Counted from the first letter of the stretch, positions 43,452 through 52,983 are shown. The stretch: DNA of 64,000 nt from Streptomyces phaeoluteigriseus (GCF_001896135.2 NZ_MPOH02000015.1:1085491-1149490); one strand, 5' to 3'. Notes: generated by a model from the letters alone, not told the origin. Numbers and translations: made by a program.

Positions 43452-43729
43452 TCACCGCGATCGTCCTCATCAAGACCAGCGTGGACCGGATCCCCGAGAT
43501 CGCGGAGTCGATCGCTTCGCTGGAATCCGTGAGCGAGGTGTTCTCCGTGACCGGCACCTACGACCTGATCGCCATGGTGCGGGTGCGGCAGCACGAGGAC
43601 CTCGCCGAGATGATCCCGGGGCGGATCAGCAAGATCCCGGGCGTGGAGGCCACGGACACACACGTGGCGTTCCGTACGTACTCGCAGCACGACCTGGAGG
43701 CGGCGTTCGCGATCGGCCTGGACTCCTGA
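43448..43729 (+). CDS. Stand-alone Lrp/AsnC ligand-binding (RAM) domain protein
   Basis: The 93-residue protein is a single RAM domain (ITAIVLIKTSVDRIPEIAES, VSEVFSVTGTYDLIAMVRV, HVAFRTYSQHDLE) without a DNA-binding HTH. Such proteins bind amino acids and form dimeric or higher rings. It is translationally coupled to rhomboid. The next convergent gene cluster includes trpD, but a link is inference. Confidence 0.88.
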   Translation: MITAIVLIKTSVDRIPEIAESIASLESVSEVFSVTGTYDLIAMVRVRQHEDLAEMIPGRISKIPGVEATDTHVAFRTYSQHDLEAAFAIGLDS

Positions 43730-43764
43730 CCGCCTGAACACCGCCTCCGGCGGACACGATCCCC

Positions 43765-45127
43765 CTACACCGCCGGGACGCAGCGGCCGTCCTCGGTCCT
43801 GTACGTCCACTTCGCCCCCTCGGTCACCAGTTCCCGTACGGCCGCCAGGAAGCGGTCGACGTGTTCGTCGGGGGGTGCCCGCGCCGAAGCTGACACGGAT
43901 CGCGTTGAGGGACTTCTCGCCGGGGGCCGCGTCGGGGGCGCCGCACTCGCCCTGGCTGCGGGGGTCGCTGCCCAGGAGGGTGCGGACCAGGGGGTGGGCG
44001 CAGAAGAGGCCGTCGCGGACGCCGATGCCGTACTCGGCGGAGAGCGCGGCGGCGAAGTGGGAGCTGTTCCAGCCGTCCACGACGAAGGAGATCACGCCGA
44101 CCCGCGGGGCGTCGTCGCCGAAGAGGGACAGGACCCGCACCTCGGGGACCCGCGCGAGGCCCGTGCGGACCTTCTCGACGAGGTACTGCTCGCGGGCCAC
44201 CAGCGTGTCGAAGCCCGCCTCGGTGAGCGCCTTGCAGGCGGAGGCGATGGAGTAGGCGCCGATGACGTTCGGGGAGCCCGCCTCGTGCCGGGCGGCGCTC
44301 TCGTGCCACTCCACGTCCACTCCCCCGTCCTGGCGCCGGGTGACCTTGCGGCTGGCGCCGCCGCCCGCGAGGTACGGCTCGGCCGCCCGCAGCCAGTCGG
44401 CGCGGCCGGCCAGGACGCCGGAACCGAAGGGGGCGTACAGCTTGTGGCCGGAGAAGGCGACCCAGTCGACGTCGAGGTCACGGACGGACACCGGGTGGTG
44501 CGGGGCGAGCTGGGCGGCGTCCAGGACGATCCGGGCACCGTGGGCGTGCGCCGCGGCGGCCAGTTCACGTACGGGCCACAGCTCGCCGGTGACGTTGGAG
44601 GCGCCGGTGACGCAGACCAGGGCCGGGCCGTGCGGGTCGCGGCCGGCGAGGGCGCTCTCCAGGGCGGCGACGGCCTGCCCCGGGGTGCGCGGGGCGTCGA
44701 GGCAGGTGACCCGGGCGTCCTTCCAGGGCAGCAGCGAGGCGTGGTGCTCGGTCTCGAAGACGAAGACCTGGCAGCCGGCGGGGAGGGCGGCGGCGAGGAG
44801 GTTCAGGGAGTCGGTGGTGGAGCGGGTGAAGACCAGCTGGTCGTCGGGCCGGCAGTCGAGGAACTCGGCAACCGTCCGGCGGGCGTTCTCGAAGAGGTCC
44901 GTGGAGAGCTGGGAGAGGTAGCCGGCGCCGCGGTGGACGCTGCCGTAGTAGGGGGCGTAGGCCGCCACGTCGTCCCAGACGCGCTGGAGGGCGGGGGCGC
45001 TGGCGGCGTAGTCGAGGGCCGCGTAACCGACCTCGCCGCCGGTGACGAGCGGGACGGTGACATCGCGCCCCAGAACGGGCAGCGGGGCACAAACGGTCTG
45101 GGCGACGGCAGCGGTGGAGACGGACAT
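43765..45127 (-). CDS. Class V aminotransferase (PLP), frameshifted at C-terminus
   Basis: The fold-type I PLP enzyme has FTRSTTDSLNLLAAALP, CVTGASNVTGELWPV, IVLDAAQLAPHHP and the PLP Lys in WVAFSGHKLYAPFGSGVLAG. The frame breaks at a run of six G at 43870-43875. Removing one base continues as GTPDEHVDRFLAAVREL to a natural stop at 43765, giving about 453 residues. It is related to cysteine desulfurase/SufS-like or isopenicillin-epimerase-like enzymes. A strong-SD mini-ORF lies upstream. The exact reaction is unknown. Confidence 0.85.
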
Positions 45128-45554
45128 GGCTGAACTCCCGTGAGAGACAAGGGCCGTGGGCTCGGGGGAACCCCGGAGAGCACGGCACCACGCGATCGGC
45201 AACGGGCGCGATCGCGGGAAGAACGACAGAGGGACGCTGAAGCGGGGCTCTGCGGCCCTATCGCATTCGCTTGCTCATGGAAGGCTCCTCGACGACCAGG
45301 ACCCCTGGCCGCGCTCACTCGGAGAGAGTGCGAGGGGTCCGCGCTTGCCGTAGACCTTGCTGTCTGCGGCCTGGTCCTCACCCGGGGCACCCCGCCACGG
45401 ACGGAGGGTTGCCGGACAGTCGGCCGGGGCCTCATGACTGTCGCTCATGACCTGGTACAGCATCCTGCCATACGATCATCGACGCGCAAGGCGCGGTCCA
45501 TTTTTTGAGACAGAGGGAGTCCGGACCGCGCCCCGCGTCACACCGTGCCGGCGG
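45128..45554. other. Gap between aminotransferase and trpD
   Basis: I see no confident full gene. A minus-strand mini-ORF with good ribosome site is described separately. A possible 57-codon minus-strand ORF (45275-45448, MSDSHEAPADC start) lacks recognisable features. A T-rich patch (CCATTTTTTGAG) near 45500 follows the trpD stop. Confidence 0.5.
45258..45278 (-). CDS. Possible 6-codon leader ORF before the aminotransferase
   Basis: ATG at 45278 encodes MSKRMR and stops at TAG (45258). It is preceded by GAGGAG with a 6-nt spacer, one of the best Shine-Dalgarno arrangements in the window. It lies 130 bp upstream of the aminotransferase start. It could be a regulatory uORF or chance. Confidence 0.3.
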   Translation of the reverse strand: MSKRMR

Positions 45555-46619
45555 TCAGGCGTGGGTGGCCGCCGCCCAGCGCTCCAGCGTCCGCTTCGCC
45601 GCCCCCGAGTCCAGGGACTCCGCGGCCCTGGCCATGCCCGCCCGCAACTGCTCGGCGAGCGGCGCCCCGGTCGGCTCCAGGGCGACCAGGGCGGCCGCCG
45701 AGTTCAGCAGTACGGCGTCGCGGACCGGGCCCGTCCCACCGTCCAGCAGCCTGCGCGCCACCTCGGCGTTGTAGGCGGCGTCGGCGCCCCGCAGGGCCTC
45801 GACGGGGACCAGTTCGAGGCCGACGTCCCGCGGGTCGAAGGACTCCTCGGTCACCTTGCCGTCGCGGACGACCCAGACCCGGGAGGTGGAGGTCGTCGTC
45901 AGCTCGTCGAGGCCGTCGTCGCCGCGGAACACCAGCGAGGAGTTGCCGCGTTCGGCGAAGACGCCCGCGACGATCGGCGCCATGCGCGGGTCCGCCACAC
46001 CGACGGCCTGGGCGCGTACGCGGGCCGGGTTGGTCAGCGGGCCGAGCACGTTGAAGACCGTGCGGATGCCCAACTGGCCGCGGGCGGCGCCCGCGTGACG
46101 CAGCGCCGGATGGAACTTGATCGCGAAGCAGAAGGTGATCCCGGCCTCCTCGGCGACCTCGGCCACCCGCTGCGGGGTCAGGTCGAGGCGGACGCCCAGC
46201 TTCTCCAGGACGTCCGAGGCGCCGGACGCGGAGGACGCGGCCCGGTTGCCGTGCTTGACGACCTTCACGCCGGTGCCGGCGACGACGATCGAGGCCATCG
46301 TGGAGATGTTGACGGTCTTCGCGCCGTCGCCGCCCGTGCCGACGATGTCGACCGTCGCACCGGGCACCTCGATCACGTTCGCGTGCTCGTACATCGCGCG
46401 GACGAGGCCGTTGATCTCCTCGACGGTCTCGCCCTTGGCGCGCAGCGCCACCACGAACCCGGCGATCTGGGCGTCGGTCGCCTCGCCCCGCATGATCCGG
46501 TCCATCGCCCACGCCGTGGCGTCGGCGCTCTGGTCACGGCCGTACAGCAGGGCGTTCAACACCTCGGGCCAGGAACGGTCCGCCGCGGTGTCGCCTCCAG
46601 CGGGGGTCACAGCGCTCAT
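45555..46619 (-). CDS. trpD: Anthranilate phosphoribosyltransferase
   Basis: The 354-residue protein has VDIVGTGGDGAKTVNISTMAS (PRPP loop), VVKHGNRAASSASGASDVLE, GITFCFAIKFHPALRHA and FNVLGPLTNPA, all diagnostic of TrpD. It is the second enzyme of tryptophan synthesis. It lies downstream of qcrB, separated by a terminator, and has a TAGGGT -10 candidate at 46677-46682. No Trp-rich leader is seen here. Confidence 0.96.
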   Translation of the reverse strand: MSAVTPAGGDTAADRSWPEVLNALLYGRDQSADATAWAMDRIMRGEATDAQIAGFVVALRAKGETVEEINGLVRAMYEHANVIEVPGATVDIVGTGGDGAKTVNISTMASIVVAGTGVKVVKHGNRAASSASGASDVLEKLGVRLDLTPQRVAEVAEEAGITFCFAIKFHPALRHAGAARGQLGIRTVFNVLGPLTNPARVRAQAVGVADPRMAPIVAGVFAERGNSSLVFRGDDGLDELTTTSTSRVWVVRDGKVTEESFDPRDVGLELVPVEALRGADAAYNAEVARRLLDGGTGPVRDAVLLNSAAALVALEPTGAPLAEQLRAGMARAAESLDSGAAKRTLERWAAATHA

Positions 46620-46700
46620 AAGCCGCTCCTGGGTCAGTGTGGTCCCGCTGCACGGGACGCGCGTCTCGACAGGTCCACCCTATCCAGCCGCGGACAGGGC

Positions 46701-46735
46701 GAAGGGCCCCGTCCGTACCCCGGACGGGGCCCTTC
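46701..46735 (-). terminator. Terminator of the ctaE-qcrCAB unit
   Basis: GAAGGGCCCCGTCCG (46701-46715) pairs perfectly over 15 bp with 46721-46735 across a 5-nt loop, 24 bp beyond the qcrB stop. It insulates the respiratory operon from trpD. Confidence 0.85.
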
Positions 46736-46758
46736 TGCGTTGCGTGGCGACGCAGCGA

Positions 46759-48381
46759 TCAGTGGTGGCCGTGGCCGCTCGTGATCTCCTTGTACTCCTC
46801 GACGGTCGGCTTGGGGATCTGACTCTCCTCGCCGTAGTACGCCTTGCTCAGCTTGACGCGGACCTTCTCGCCGCGCTTCACCTTGCGCTCGACGCCGTTC
46901 TCGTCGACCGTCGGGCCGATCTCGGCCGGCGCGTACTGCTCGTGCGAGGTGAGCGTGTAGAGCGCCTCCTGGCTGAGCGGCTCGTGCACCTCGATGAACT
47001 CACCGTGCGGCAGGCGCTTGATGGTGCCGGTCTCGCGACCGTGCAGCACCTTCTCCTTGTCGCGGCGCTGGAGGCCGAGGCAGATCCGCTTGGTGACCAC
47101 GAAGGCGATGACCGGTCCGGCGAAGAAGCCGATCCGGACGAACCAGGTGACCGCGTTGATCGACAGGTGGAAGTGGGTGGCGAAGATGTCGTTGCCACCA
47201 CCGATCAGCATGATCATGTAGCCGGTGACCCAGGCGACACCGAAGGCCGTACGGGTCGGGGCGTTGCGCGGACGGTCCAGGATGTGGTGCTCGCGCTTGT
47301 CCCCGGTGACCCAGGACTCGATGAACGGGTACACGGCGATCATGCCGAGGAACACACCGAACAGCACCAGCGGGACGAACACGCCCATGACCAGCGTGTG
47401 GCCCCAGATGTTGATCTCCCAGCCGGGCATGGCCCGGATGAGACCCTCGGCGAAGCCCATGTACCAGTCGGGCTGGGCGCCGGTGGACACCTGGTCCGGA
47501 CGGTAGGGACCCAGCACCCAGATCGGGTTGATGGACGCGATGCCCGAGATGGCCGCGATGGCACCGAAGACCAGGAAGAAGAAGCCTCCGGCCTTGGCCA
47601 TGTAGACCGGCAGCAGCGGCATGCCGACGACGTTCTTGTTGGTGCGTCCGGGACCCGCGAACTGGGTGTGCTTGTGGTAGAAGACCAGGATCAGGTGGCC
47701 GACCACGAGCCCGAGCATGATGCCCGGCAGCAGCAGGATGTGGATCGAGTAGAACCGCGCGACGAAGTCGCCACCCGGGAACTCCCCGCCGAACAGGAAC
47801 ATCGAGATGTACGTGCCCACGATCGGCACGGACAGGATCGCGCCCTGCGTGAAGCGGACACCGGTGCCGGAGAGCAGGTCGTCAGGGAGCGAGTAGCCGG
47901 TGAAACCGGTGAACATGCCCAGGACGAACAGCAGGAAGCCGAACAGCCAGTTGATCTCGCGCGGCTTGCGGAAGGCGCCCGTGAAGAAGACGCGCATCAT
48001 GTGCACGAACATGCCGGCCAGGAAGATGACCGCGGCCCAGTGGTGGATCTGCCGGATGAGCAGACCACCACGCACATCGAAGGAGATGTGCATGGTCGAG
48101 TTGAAGGCCTCGGACATCAGCTGACCCTGGAGCGGGACGTAGCTGCCGTGGTACTCCACCTCGTTCATCGACGGGTGGAAGAACAGCGTCAGATACACAC
48201 CCGTGAGGATGATGATGATGAAGCTGTAGAGGCAGATCTCACCGAGCATGAAGGACCAGTGGTCCGGGAAGATCTTGCGCATGTTGGCCTTGGCCAGGGA
48301 GTAGATCCCCAGGCGGCCGTCGGCCCAGTCGGCGACCCGCTCGCCCGCGGGTGCCTTGCGGCGGTCGTCCTTGTTGCTCAT
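46759..48381 (-). CDS. qcrB: Cytochrome bc1 complex cytochrome b subunit
   Basis: The 540-residue membrane protein has paired haem-ligand His segments (RQIHHWAAVIFLAGMFVHMMR; RFYSIHILLLPGIMLGLVVGHLILVFYHKH), the PEWY-like quinol-site motif here as QPDWYMG, and the long C-terminal extension typical of actinobacteria. It overlaps qcrA by 4 bp. It forms part of the bcc-aa3 supercomplex that oxidises menaquinol. Confidence 0.97.
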   Translation of the reverse strand: MSNKDDRRKAPAGERVADWADGRLGIYSLAKANMRKIFPDHWSFMLGEICLYSFIIIILTGVYLTLFFHPSMNEVEYHGSYVPLQGQLMSEAFNSTMHISFDVRGGLLIRQIHHWAAVIFLAGMFVHMMRVFFTGAFRKPREINWLFGFLLFVLGMFTGFTGYSLPDDLLSGTGVRFTQGAILSVPIVGTYISMFLFGGEFPGGDFVARFYSIHILLLPGIMLGLVVGHLILVFYHKHTQFAGPGRTNKNVVGMPLLPVYMAKAGGFFFLVFGAIAAISGIASINPIWVLGPYRPDQVSTGAQPDWYMGFAEGLIRAMPGWEINIWGHTLVMGVFVPLVLFGVFLGMIAVYPFIESWVTGDKREHHILDRPRNAPTRTAFGVAWVTGYMIMLIGGGNDIFATHFHLSINAVTWFVRIGFFAGPVIAFVVTKRICLGLQRRDKEKVLHGRETGTIKRLPHGEFIEVHEPLSQEALYTLTSHEQYAPAEIGPTVDENGVERKVKRGEKVRVKLSKAYYGEESQIPKPTVEEYKEITSGHGHH

Positions 48382-49436
48382 CCGCGCTCCCAGAAGGCAG
48401 GACCGACGGGCTCTTCGAAGTCGCCGAGCGCCTCGAGGTAGCCCTCGTCGTTCACGCCGATGCGCAGCTGCGGCAGGGCGTGACCGGCGGGGCCGAAGAT
48501 GACTCGGGCACCGTCGGACAGGTCGAAGGTGGACTGGTGGCAGGGGCACAGCACGTGGTGCGTCTGCTGCTCGTACAGGGAGATCGGGCAACCGACGTGG
48601 GTGCAGATCTTCGAGTACGCCACGATGCCCTCGTGCGACCACTCGAGCTCGCGCTTGTCCTTGATGTTGTCCGGCTGGATGCGGACGATCATCAGGGCGG
48701 CCTTGGCGATCTCGGTCTGGAATTCGTGGTCGTGCTCCTCCAGGCCCTCGGGCTTGGCGAAGGTGAGGGAACCGACGGCGACGTCCGAGGGACGCAGCGG
48801 CTCGTTGGTGTTCATGTTCACGAGCAGCTTGCCCTTGGCCCACAGCGTGTGCCGCAGCTTGTCCTCGGGCAGCGGACCGAGGTCGCGCAGCAGGACCACA
48901 CCGGAGAGCGGGAACAGGGCCAGCGCGCCGAACATGGTGTTGCGGATCAGCTTGCGGCGGCCCAGCGCGGACTCCCTGGCGCCGTCCCGGAAGTCGGCCA
49001 TGACCTTGGCCTTGACCTCGGGCTCCGCCGAGATCGGGTGACGCTCGTCGGCGATCTCCACGTCGGACATCAGGGTGCGGGCCCAGTGGACCGCGCCCGC
49101 GCCGATGCAGAACAGGGCCGCGCCCAGGGTCATACCGAGCGCGAAGTTCAGCGCGCTGATGTGGCCGAGCGGGAAGATGAAGACCGACTTGTCGTGCGGG
49201 ATCGCCACGTACGAGGCGATGAAGCCGACGGTGGCCAGCATCGACAGCGTGAACAGGAAGGCGACCGCGCGCTCGGACCGCTTGGCGGCCCGCTCGTCGA
49301 TGTCCTGGATCCGGTGCTCGTGCGGCGGGAGCCCGGGGTCGGCGAACGGGTTCTTCTCGTCCGCGACGCCTACGGCTCCGTGGGCGTGATCCCGCTCAGC
49401 GGGCAGGTTCTCTTCTGGGATGTCTTGGCTACTCAT
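48378..49436 (-). CDS. qcrA: Rieske iron-sulfur subunit of the bc1 complex
   Basis: The 352-residue protein has three N-terminal membrane helices, as in actinobacteria (AFLFTLSMLATVGFIASYVAI, LNFALGMTLGAALFCIGAG, LFPLSGVVLL). The Rieske cluster motifs are CTHVGCPIS and CPCHQSTF. ATG at 49436 overlaps qcrC's stop by 4 bp and is preferred to an ORF extension 12 codons longer. Confidence 0.97.
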   Translation of the reverse strand: MSSQDIPEENLPAERDHAHGAVGVADEKNPFADPGLPPHEHRIQDIDERAAKRSERAVAFLFTLSMLATVGFIASYVAIPHDKSVFIFPLGHISALNFALGMTLGAALFCIGAGAVHWARTLMSDVEIADERHPISAEPEVKAKVMADFRDGARESALGRRKLIRNTMFGALALFPLSGVVLLRDLGPLPEDKLRHTLWAKGKLLVNMNTNEPLRPSDVAVGSLTFAKPEGLEEHDHEFQTEIAKAALMIVRIQPDNIKDKRELEWSHEGIVAYSKICTHVGCPISLYEQQTHHVLCPCHQSTFDLSDGARVIFGPAGHALPQLRIGVNDEGYLEALGDFEEPVGPAFWERG

Positions 49437-50245
49437 GACTTCCTGGCCTTTGCGGTCCGGGCGGCGACCCACACGGCCACGGCGATCAGCCCGCCGAGAC
49501 CGAAGATCCAGCCGAAGAGGCCCTCGCTGACCGGCCCGAGGCCGCCCAGCTCAAGGCCGCCGGGGCTCTCGGAGTCGGAGCTGTTGACCGCGTCCAGGTA
49601 CGCGATGATGTCCTTCTTGTTCTGCTCCGACAGTGTGGTGTCGGGGAAGGAGGGCATGTTCTGCGGGCCGGTCTGCATGGCCTCGTAGATGTGCTTCGGG
49701 TCCACGCCCTCGAGCGAGGGCGCGTACTTGCCCCGGGTCAGGGCGCCGCCCTTGCCGGTGAAGTTGTGGCACTGGGCGCAGTTCGTGCGGAACAGGTCAC
49801 CGCCCTTGGCGATGTCCGCGCCCTCGGGGCCGTACTGGGCCTCGGTGGGGACGGACGGGCCGGCGCCGAGCGAGGCGATGTACGCGGCCAGCTGGTCGAT
49901 CTGTGCCTGCGAGTAGATCGTCGGCTTTTCCGGTACCTGGACGGTCTGGGAGGTCGCGGCCGGCATACGGCCGGTGGAGACCTGGAAGTCGACGGCCGCG
50001 GCGCCCACGCCGACCAGGCTGGGACCGTCGGAGCTGCCCTGACCGCCGGTGCCGTGGCAGCTGGCGCAACCGACGGCGTAGAGCTTCTTGCCCTCGTCGA
50101 TGGCGAGGGACTGGGCGGTTTCGTCTGCCTGCGCCTTGCTCGCGGGTGCGAACGCGGCGTACAGCCCCCCGGTGCATGCCAGCGCGAGGAGTAGGACGAC
50201 GAGCGCCGCCATCGGATGGCGTCGTCGTGCGGAGAGCTTTTTCAC
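49433..50245 (-). CDS. qcrC: Dihaem cytochrome c subunit of the bc1 complex
   Basis: The 270-residue protein has an N-terminal signal/anchor, two CxxCH haem sites (CASCH at 60-64, CAQCH at 156-160), and a C-terminal membrane helix (GWIFGLGGLIAVAVWVAAR). The two haems replace a separate soluble cytochrome c, passing electrons directly to CtaC. GTG at 50245 starts the gene, 65 bp after ctaE. Confidence 0.97.
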   Translation of the reverse strand: MKKLSARRRHPMAALVVLLLALACTGGLYAAFAPASKAQADETAQSLAIDEGKKLYAVGCASCHGTGGQGSSDGPSLVGVGAAAVDFQVSTGRMPAATSQTVQVPEKPTIYSQAQIDQLAAYIASLGAGPSVPTEAQYGPEGADIAKGGDLFRTNCAQCHNFTGKGGALTRGKYAPSLEGVDPKHIYEAMQTGPQNMPSFPDTTLSEQNKKDIIAYLDAVNSSDSESPGGLELGGLGPVSEGLFGWIFGLGGLIAVAVWVAARTAKARKS

Positions 50246-50310
50246 GGATTACCCCGGTGTCAGGATCTTCTGCGTCGATGCTTGCGGGATGGGTGCGGGA
50301 TCGGGCCCGG

Positions 50311-50931
50311 CTACTTGATCAGGTAGATCGTGGCGAAGAGGCCGATCCAGACGACATCGACGAAGTGCCAGTAGTAGGACACGACGATGGCCGCCGTCGC
50401 CTGCTCGTGTGTGAACCTCTTCGCCGCGTAGGTGCGGCCGAGGACGAACAGGAAGGCGATGAGGCCGCCCGTCACGTGCAGACCGTGGAACCCGGTGGTC
50501 AGGTAGAACGCCGAGCCGTACGGGTCCGAGGAGAGCGAGAGCCCGTCCTTCTTGACCAGCTCGGTGTACTCGTACACCTGTCCGCCGATGAAGATCGCAC
50601 CCATCACGAAGGTGACGATGAACCACATCCTGAGCTTCTTCACGTCACCGCGCTCGGCGGCGAAGACGCCTAGCTGGCAGGTGAGGGAGGAGAGCACCAG
50701 GATCGTGGTGTTGGTCGCGGAGAACGGGAGGTTCAGCGCGTGGGCCTTCTCGGACCAGAAGTCCGGACCCGTCACCGATCGCAGGGTGAAGTACATCGCG
50801 AAGAGGGCCGCGAAGAACATCAGCTCGGAACTCAGCCAGATGATGGTTCCGACGCTGGTGAGGTTCGGCCGGTTGACCGACGGGTGCGCGTGCCCGGTAT
50901 CTACTGTCGTTGCTGTCGCCACGACCGACAT
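50311..50931 (-). CDS. ctaE: Cytochrome c oxidase subunit III
   Basis: The 206-residue protein has five membrane helices. It begins GTIIWLSSELMFFAALFAMY and ends in YYWHFVDVVWIGLFATIYLI, with FHGLHVTGG as the conserved subunit III motif. It is the first gene of the ctaE-qcrCAB unit. The start is ATG at 50931. Confidence 0.97.
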   Translation of the reverse strand: MSVVATATTVDTGHAHPSVNRPNLTSVGTIIWLSSELMFFAALFAMYFTLRSVTGPDFWSEKAHALNLPFSATNTTILVLSSLTCQLGVFAAERGDVKKLRMWFIVTFVMGAIFIGGQVYEYTELVKKDGLSLSSDPYGSAFYLTTGFHGLHVTGGLIAFLFVLGRTYAAKRFTHEQATAAIVVSYYWHFVDVVWIGLFATIYLIK

Positions 50932-51110
50932 TATGTCGGTCGCTTATCCCGCCCTCACTCCGGGGGGTGCCGTTCGGAGTGTTCATACGTCGTGTACTGC
51001 CCGTATGGCCCATCGCAGGCATGTTCCAACAGGTGTTGACGAGGGTTGTGGGGGAGTAGCATCCGCCCCATCGGTACCCGGAAGTTCCACTCCAATGACG
51101 CGGAGGAACC

Positions 51111-51512
51111 ATGCAGGCGACCGCCACGGTGCTGGTCTACAGCGACGACGCCAACACCAGGGAGCAGGTGCGGCTGGCCACCGGCCGGCGGCCGGCCCAG
51201 GACGCGCCCCTGGTCGAGTTCGTGGAGTGCGCGACGCCCGCCGCCGTGCTGACGGAGCTGGACAAGGGCGGGATCGACGTGTGCGTGCTGGACGGCGAGG
51301 CCGCGCCCATGGGCGGCATGGGGCTGTGCCGGCAGATCAAGGACGAGGTGTTCCGCTGCCCGCCGGTGCTGCTGCTCATCGGACGGCCGCAGGACGCCTG
51401 GCTGGCCACGTGGAGCCGGGCGGAGGCGGCGGTCACCCTTCCGGTGGACCCCGTGGAGTTCGCGGCGGCCCTGGCGGCGATTCTGCGCCGCGGGAACCTG
51501 GTCGGCGCCTGA
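51111..51512 (+). CDS. Degenerate receiver-domain protein
   Basis: The 133-residue protein has a CheY-like order of strands and helices: VLVYSDDANTREQV with an acid pair, then DVCVLDGEAAPMGGMGLCRQIK with Asp61 at the acceptor position. The Thr/Ser and Lys switch residues are missing: LIGRP and LPVDP replace (T/S)A and K-P. It has no output domain. It may be a pseudo-receiver that binds a partner without phosphorylation. It diverges from ctaE and is convergent with the transpeptidase gene. Confidence 0.75.
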   Translation: MQATATVLVYSDDANTREQVRLATGRRPAQDAPLVEFVECATPAAVLTELDKGGIDVCVLDGEAAPMGGMGLCRQIKDEVFRCPPVLLLIGRPQDAWLATWSRAEAAVTLPVDPVEFAAALAAILRRGNLVGA

Positions 51513-51596
51513 GGGTCGGGGGCGGGGCTGTTCCGGCGGCTGCGGGCCGTCTGCGGCTTCTCGCGCCGCTCCGGCGCGGCCCTTCAGGGTGGCGCG

Positions 51597-52853
51597 CTAC
51601 GCGGCGGCCGGCTGAAGCCGTGACGTGTCCTCCCGGGTCTTCTGCTCGCCGCCGGTCAGGGCGCTGCCCTCGCGCCACTTCTTCCAGTCCAGGTTCCAGT
51701 CGCCGAAGCCGTTGCCGAAGGTCTCCATCGTGTCGCCCTGGCTGTTGACGACCTGGACGATGTCACCCTCGCGGACGTTGTCGAAGAACCACTCGGCGTT
51801 CGAGGTGCTCATGCCGACGCAGCCGTGGCTGACGTTGGCGGAGCCCTGGGAACCGACGGACCAGGGGGCGGCGTGCACGTACTCGCCGCTCCAGGTGACG
51901 CGGGTGGCGTAGTAGACGGGCAGGTCGTACGACTCCGAGGAACCCTCGGCGATGCCGACGGTGGTGCCGCGCATCCGTACGAAGTACTCCTTGCCGAGGA
52001 CCACCTTGACGCCGTTGCGGGTCTCGAAGCCGGGCTTTCCCGTGGTGACGGGGATCTTTTTCACCTCTTCACCGTTGCGGTACAGCGTGAGGGAGTGCGA
52101 GGAGGCGTCGGTGACGGCGATGACGCGGTCCCCGATGGTGAGTCGGACGTCCTTCGCCTTGCCGCCCCAGAGCCGGCCGCCGACCTTGATGCCGTCCAGG
52201 TTGCTGTGGACGTGGACCGTGGCGTGGGCGGGCCAGTAGTCCTTCGGTCGGTAGTGCAGCGTCCTGTCGTCCACCCAGTGCCAGCCGCCCTGCACGGCGG
52301 GCTTGGCGTCCACCTTCAGGGCGCGTTCGACGACGGCGCGCTGGGCGGGGTCCTTGATCGGCTGGCTGAGTTCGGCGGTGACGGGCCGGCCGACGCCGTA
52401 GGTGCCCGCGCCGGGGCCGAAGGTGACGGTCAGTCGTTTCTTGGCGGTGGGCCTGCCGGTGTCGAAGGTGAGGACCCGGCGGCCGGAGGCGCCGTCCTCG
52501 TTCTCGGTGCTCACCCGGACCGTGTAGCGGGCGTCGGCGGCCAGCGGCTCGGTGCTGTGCCAGCGTCTGCCGTCGGCGGAGAGTTCGCCCGCCACATAGC
52601 GGCCTGTGGCGTCCAGGGCGGTGACGTCGGTGATCCGTTCGTCGGAGTCCTCCGCCCTGACCTCCAGGGGCTTGTCCGGGTCGGCCTTCTCTGCGTCGCC
52701 GCCGGAGACGTTGAAGGAGATCCGGTCCGTCGCGTCGTACGGACGTGAGGAGAGCGGGTTGCCGTCCGAGCCGCAGGCGGTTGCGCCCGCGACCAGGGCG
52801 GTCACCAGCAGCGTGCAGCTGACGACGGTGCCGGGGCGGGGTTCGTGGCTCAT
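51597..52853 (-). CDS. L,D-transpeptidase lipoprotein
   Basis: The 418-residue protein has a signal peptide with a lipobox (LVAGATAC, Cys27), two Ig-like domains (about 40-240) and a YkuD catalytic domain (about 243-375). The YkuD domain has HAAPWSVGSQGSANVSHGCV, with His/Ser/Cys345 in SHGCVGMS. It makes 3-3 cross-links in peptidoglycan. It lies between the two respiratory units on the same strand but has a gap of about 130 bp on the ctaF side with a terminator. Confidence 0.94.
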   Translation of the reverse strand: MSHEPRPGTVVSCTLLVTALVAGATACGSDGNPLSSRPYDATDRISFNVSGGDAEKADPDKPLEVRAEDSDERITDVTALDATGRYVAGELSADGRRWHSTEPLAADARYTVRVSTENEDGASGRRVLTFDTGRPTAKKRLTVTFGPGAGTYGVGRPVTAELSQPIKDPAQRAVVERALKVDAKPAVQGGWHWVDDRTLHYRPKDYWPAHATVHVHSNLDGIKVGGRLWGGKAKDVRLTIGDRVIAVTDASSHSLTLYRNGEEVKKIPVTTGKPGFETRNGVKVVLGKEYFVRMRGTTVGIAEGSSESYDLPVYYATRVTWSGEYVHAAPWSVGSQGSANVSHGCVGMSTSNAEWFFDNVREGDIVQVVNSQGDTMETFGNGFGDWNLDWKKWREGSALTGGEQKTREDTSRLQPAAA

Positions 52854-52931
52854 GACCTCACGCTAGGCAGCCGCGTCAACCGCGGCGCGCTGGGTGACAC
52901 GGACGGGCGACACCGATTACGGCAAATGCAG

Positions 52932-52965
52932 GAGCCCGGACGCTCCTGACGGAGTGTCCGGGCTC
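52932..52965 (-). terminator. Terminator of the ctaC-ctaD-ctaF unit
   Basis: GAGCCCGGACGCTCC (52932-52946) pairs with GGAGTGTCCGGGCTC (52951-52965), 15 bp with one G-T pair and a 4-nt loop. It lies 19 bp past the ctaF stop. Confidence 0.85.
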
Positions 52966-52983
52966 TGCCGCGCGCGATGCGTG

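Noticed and set aside
45275..45463. Minus-strand ORF MLYQVMSDSHEAPADC in the trpD gap
   Set aside because: It is short, with low-confidence start and no recognisable family. It is kept only as a remark in the gap entry.
46117..48441. 774-codon plus-strand ORF
   Set aside because: Its His/Asp/Glu-rich translation is the antisense of qcrB and trpD.
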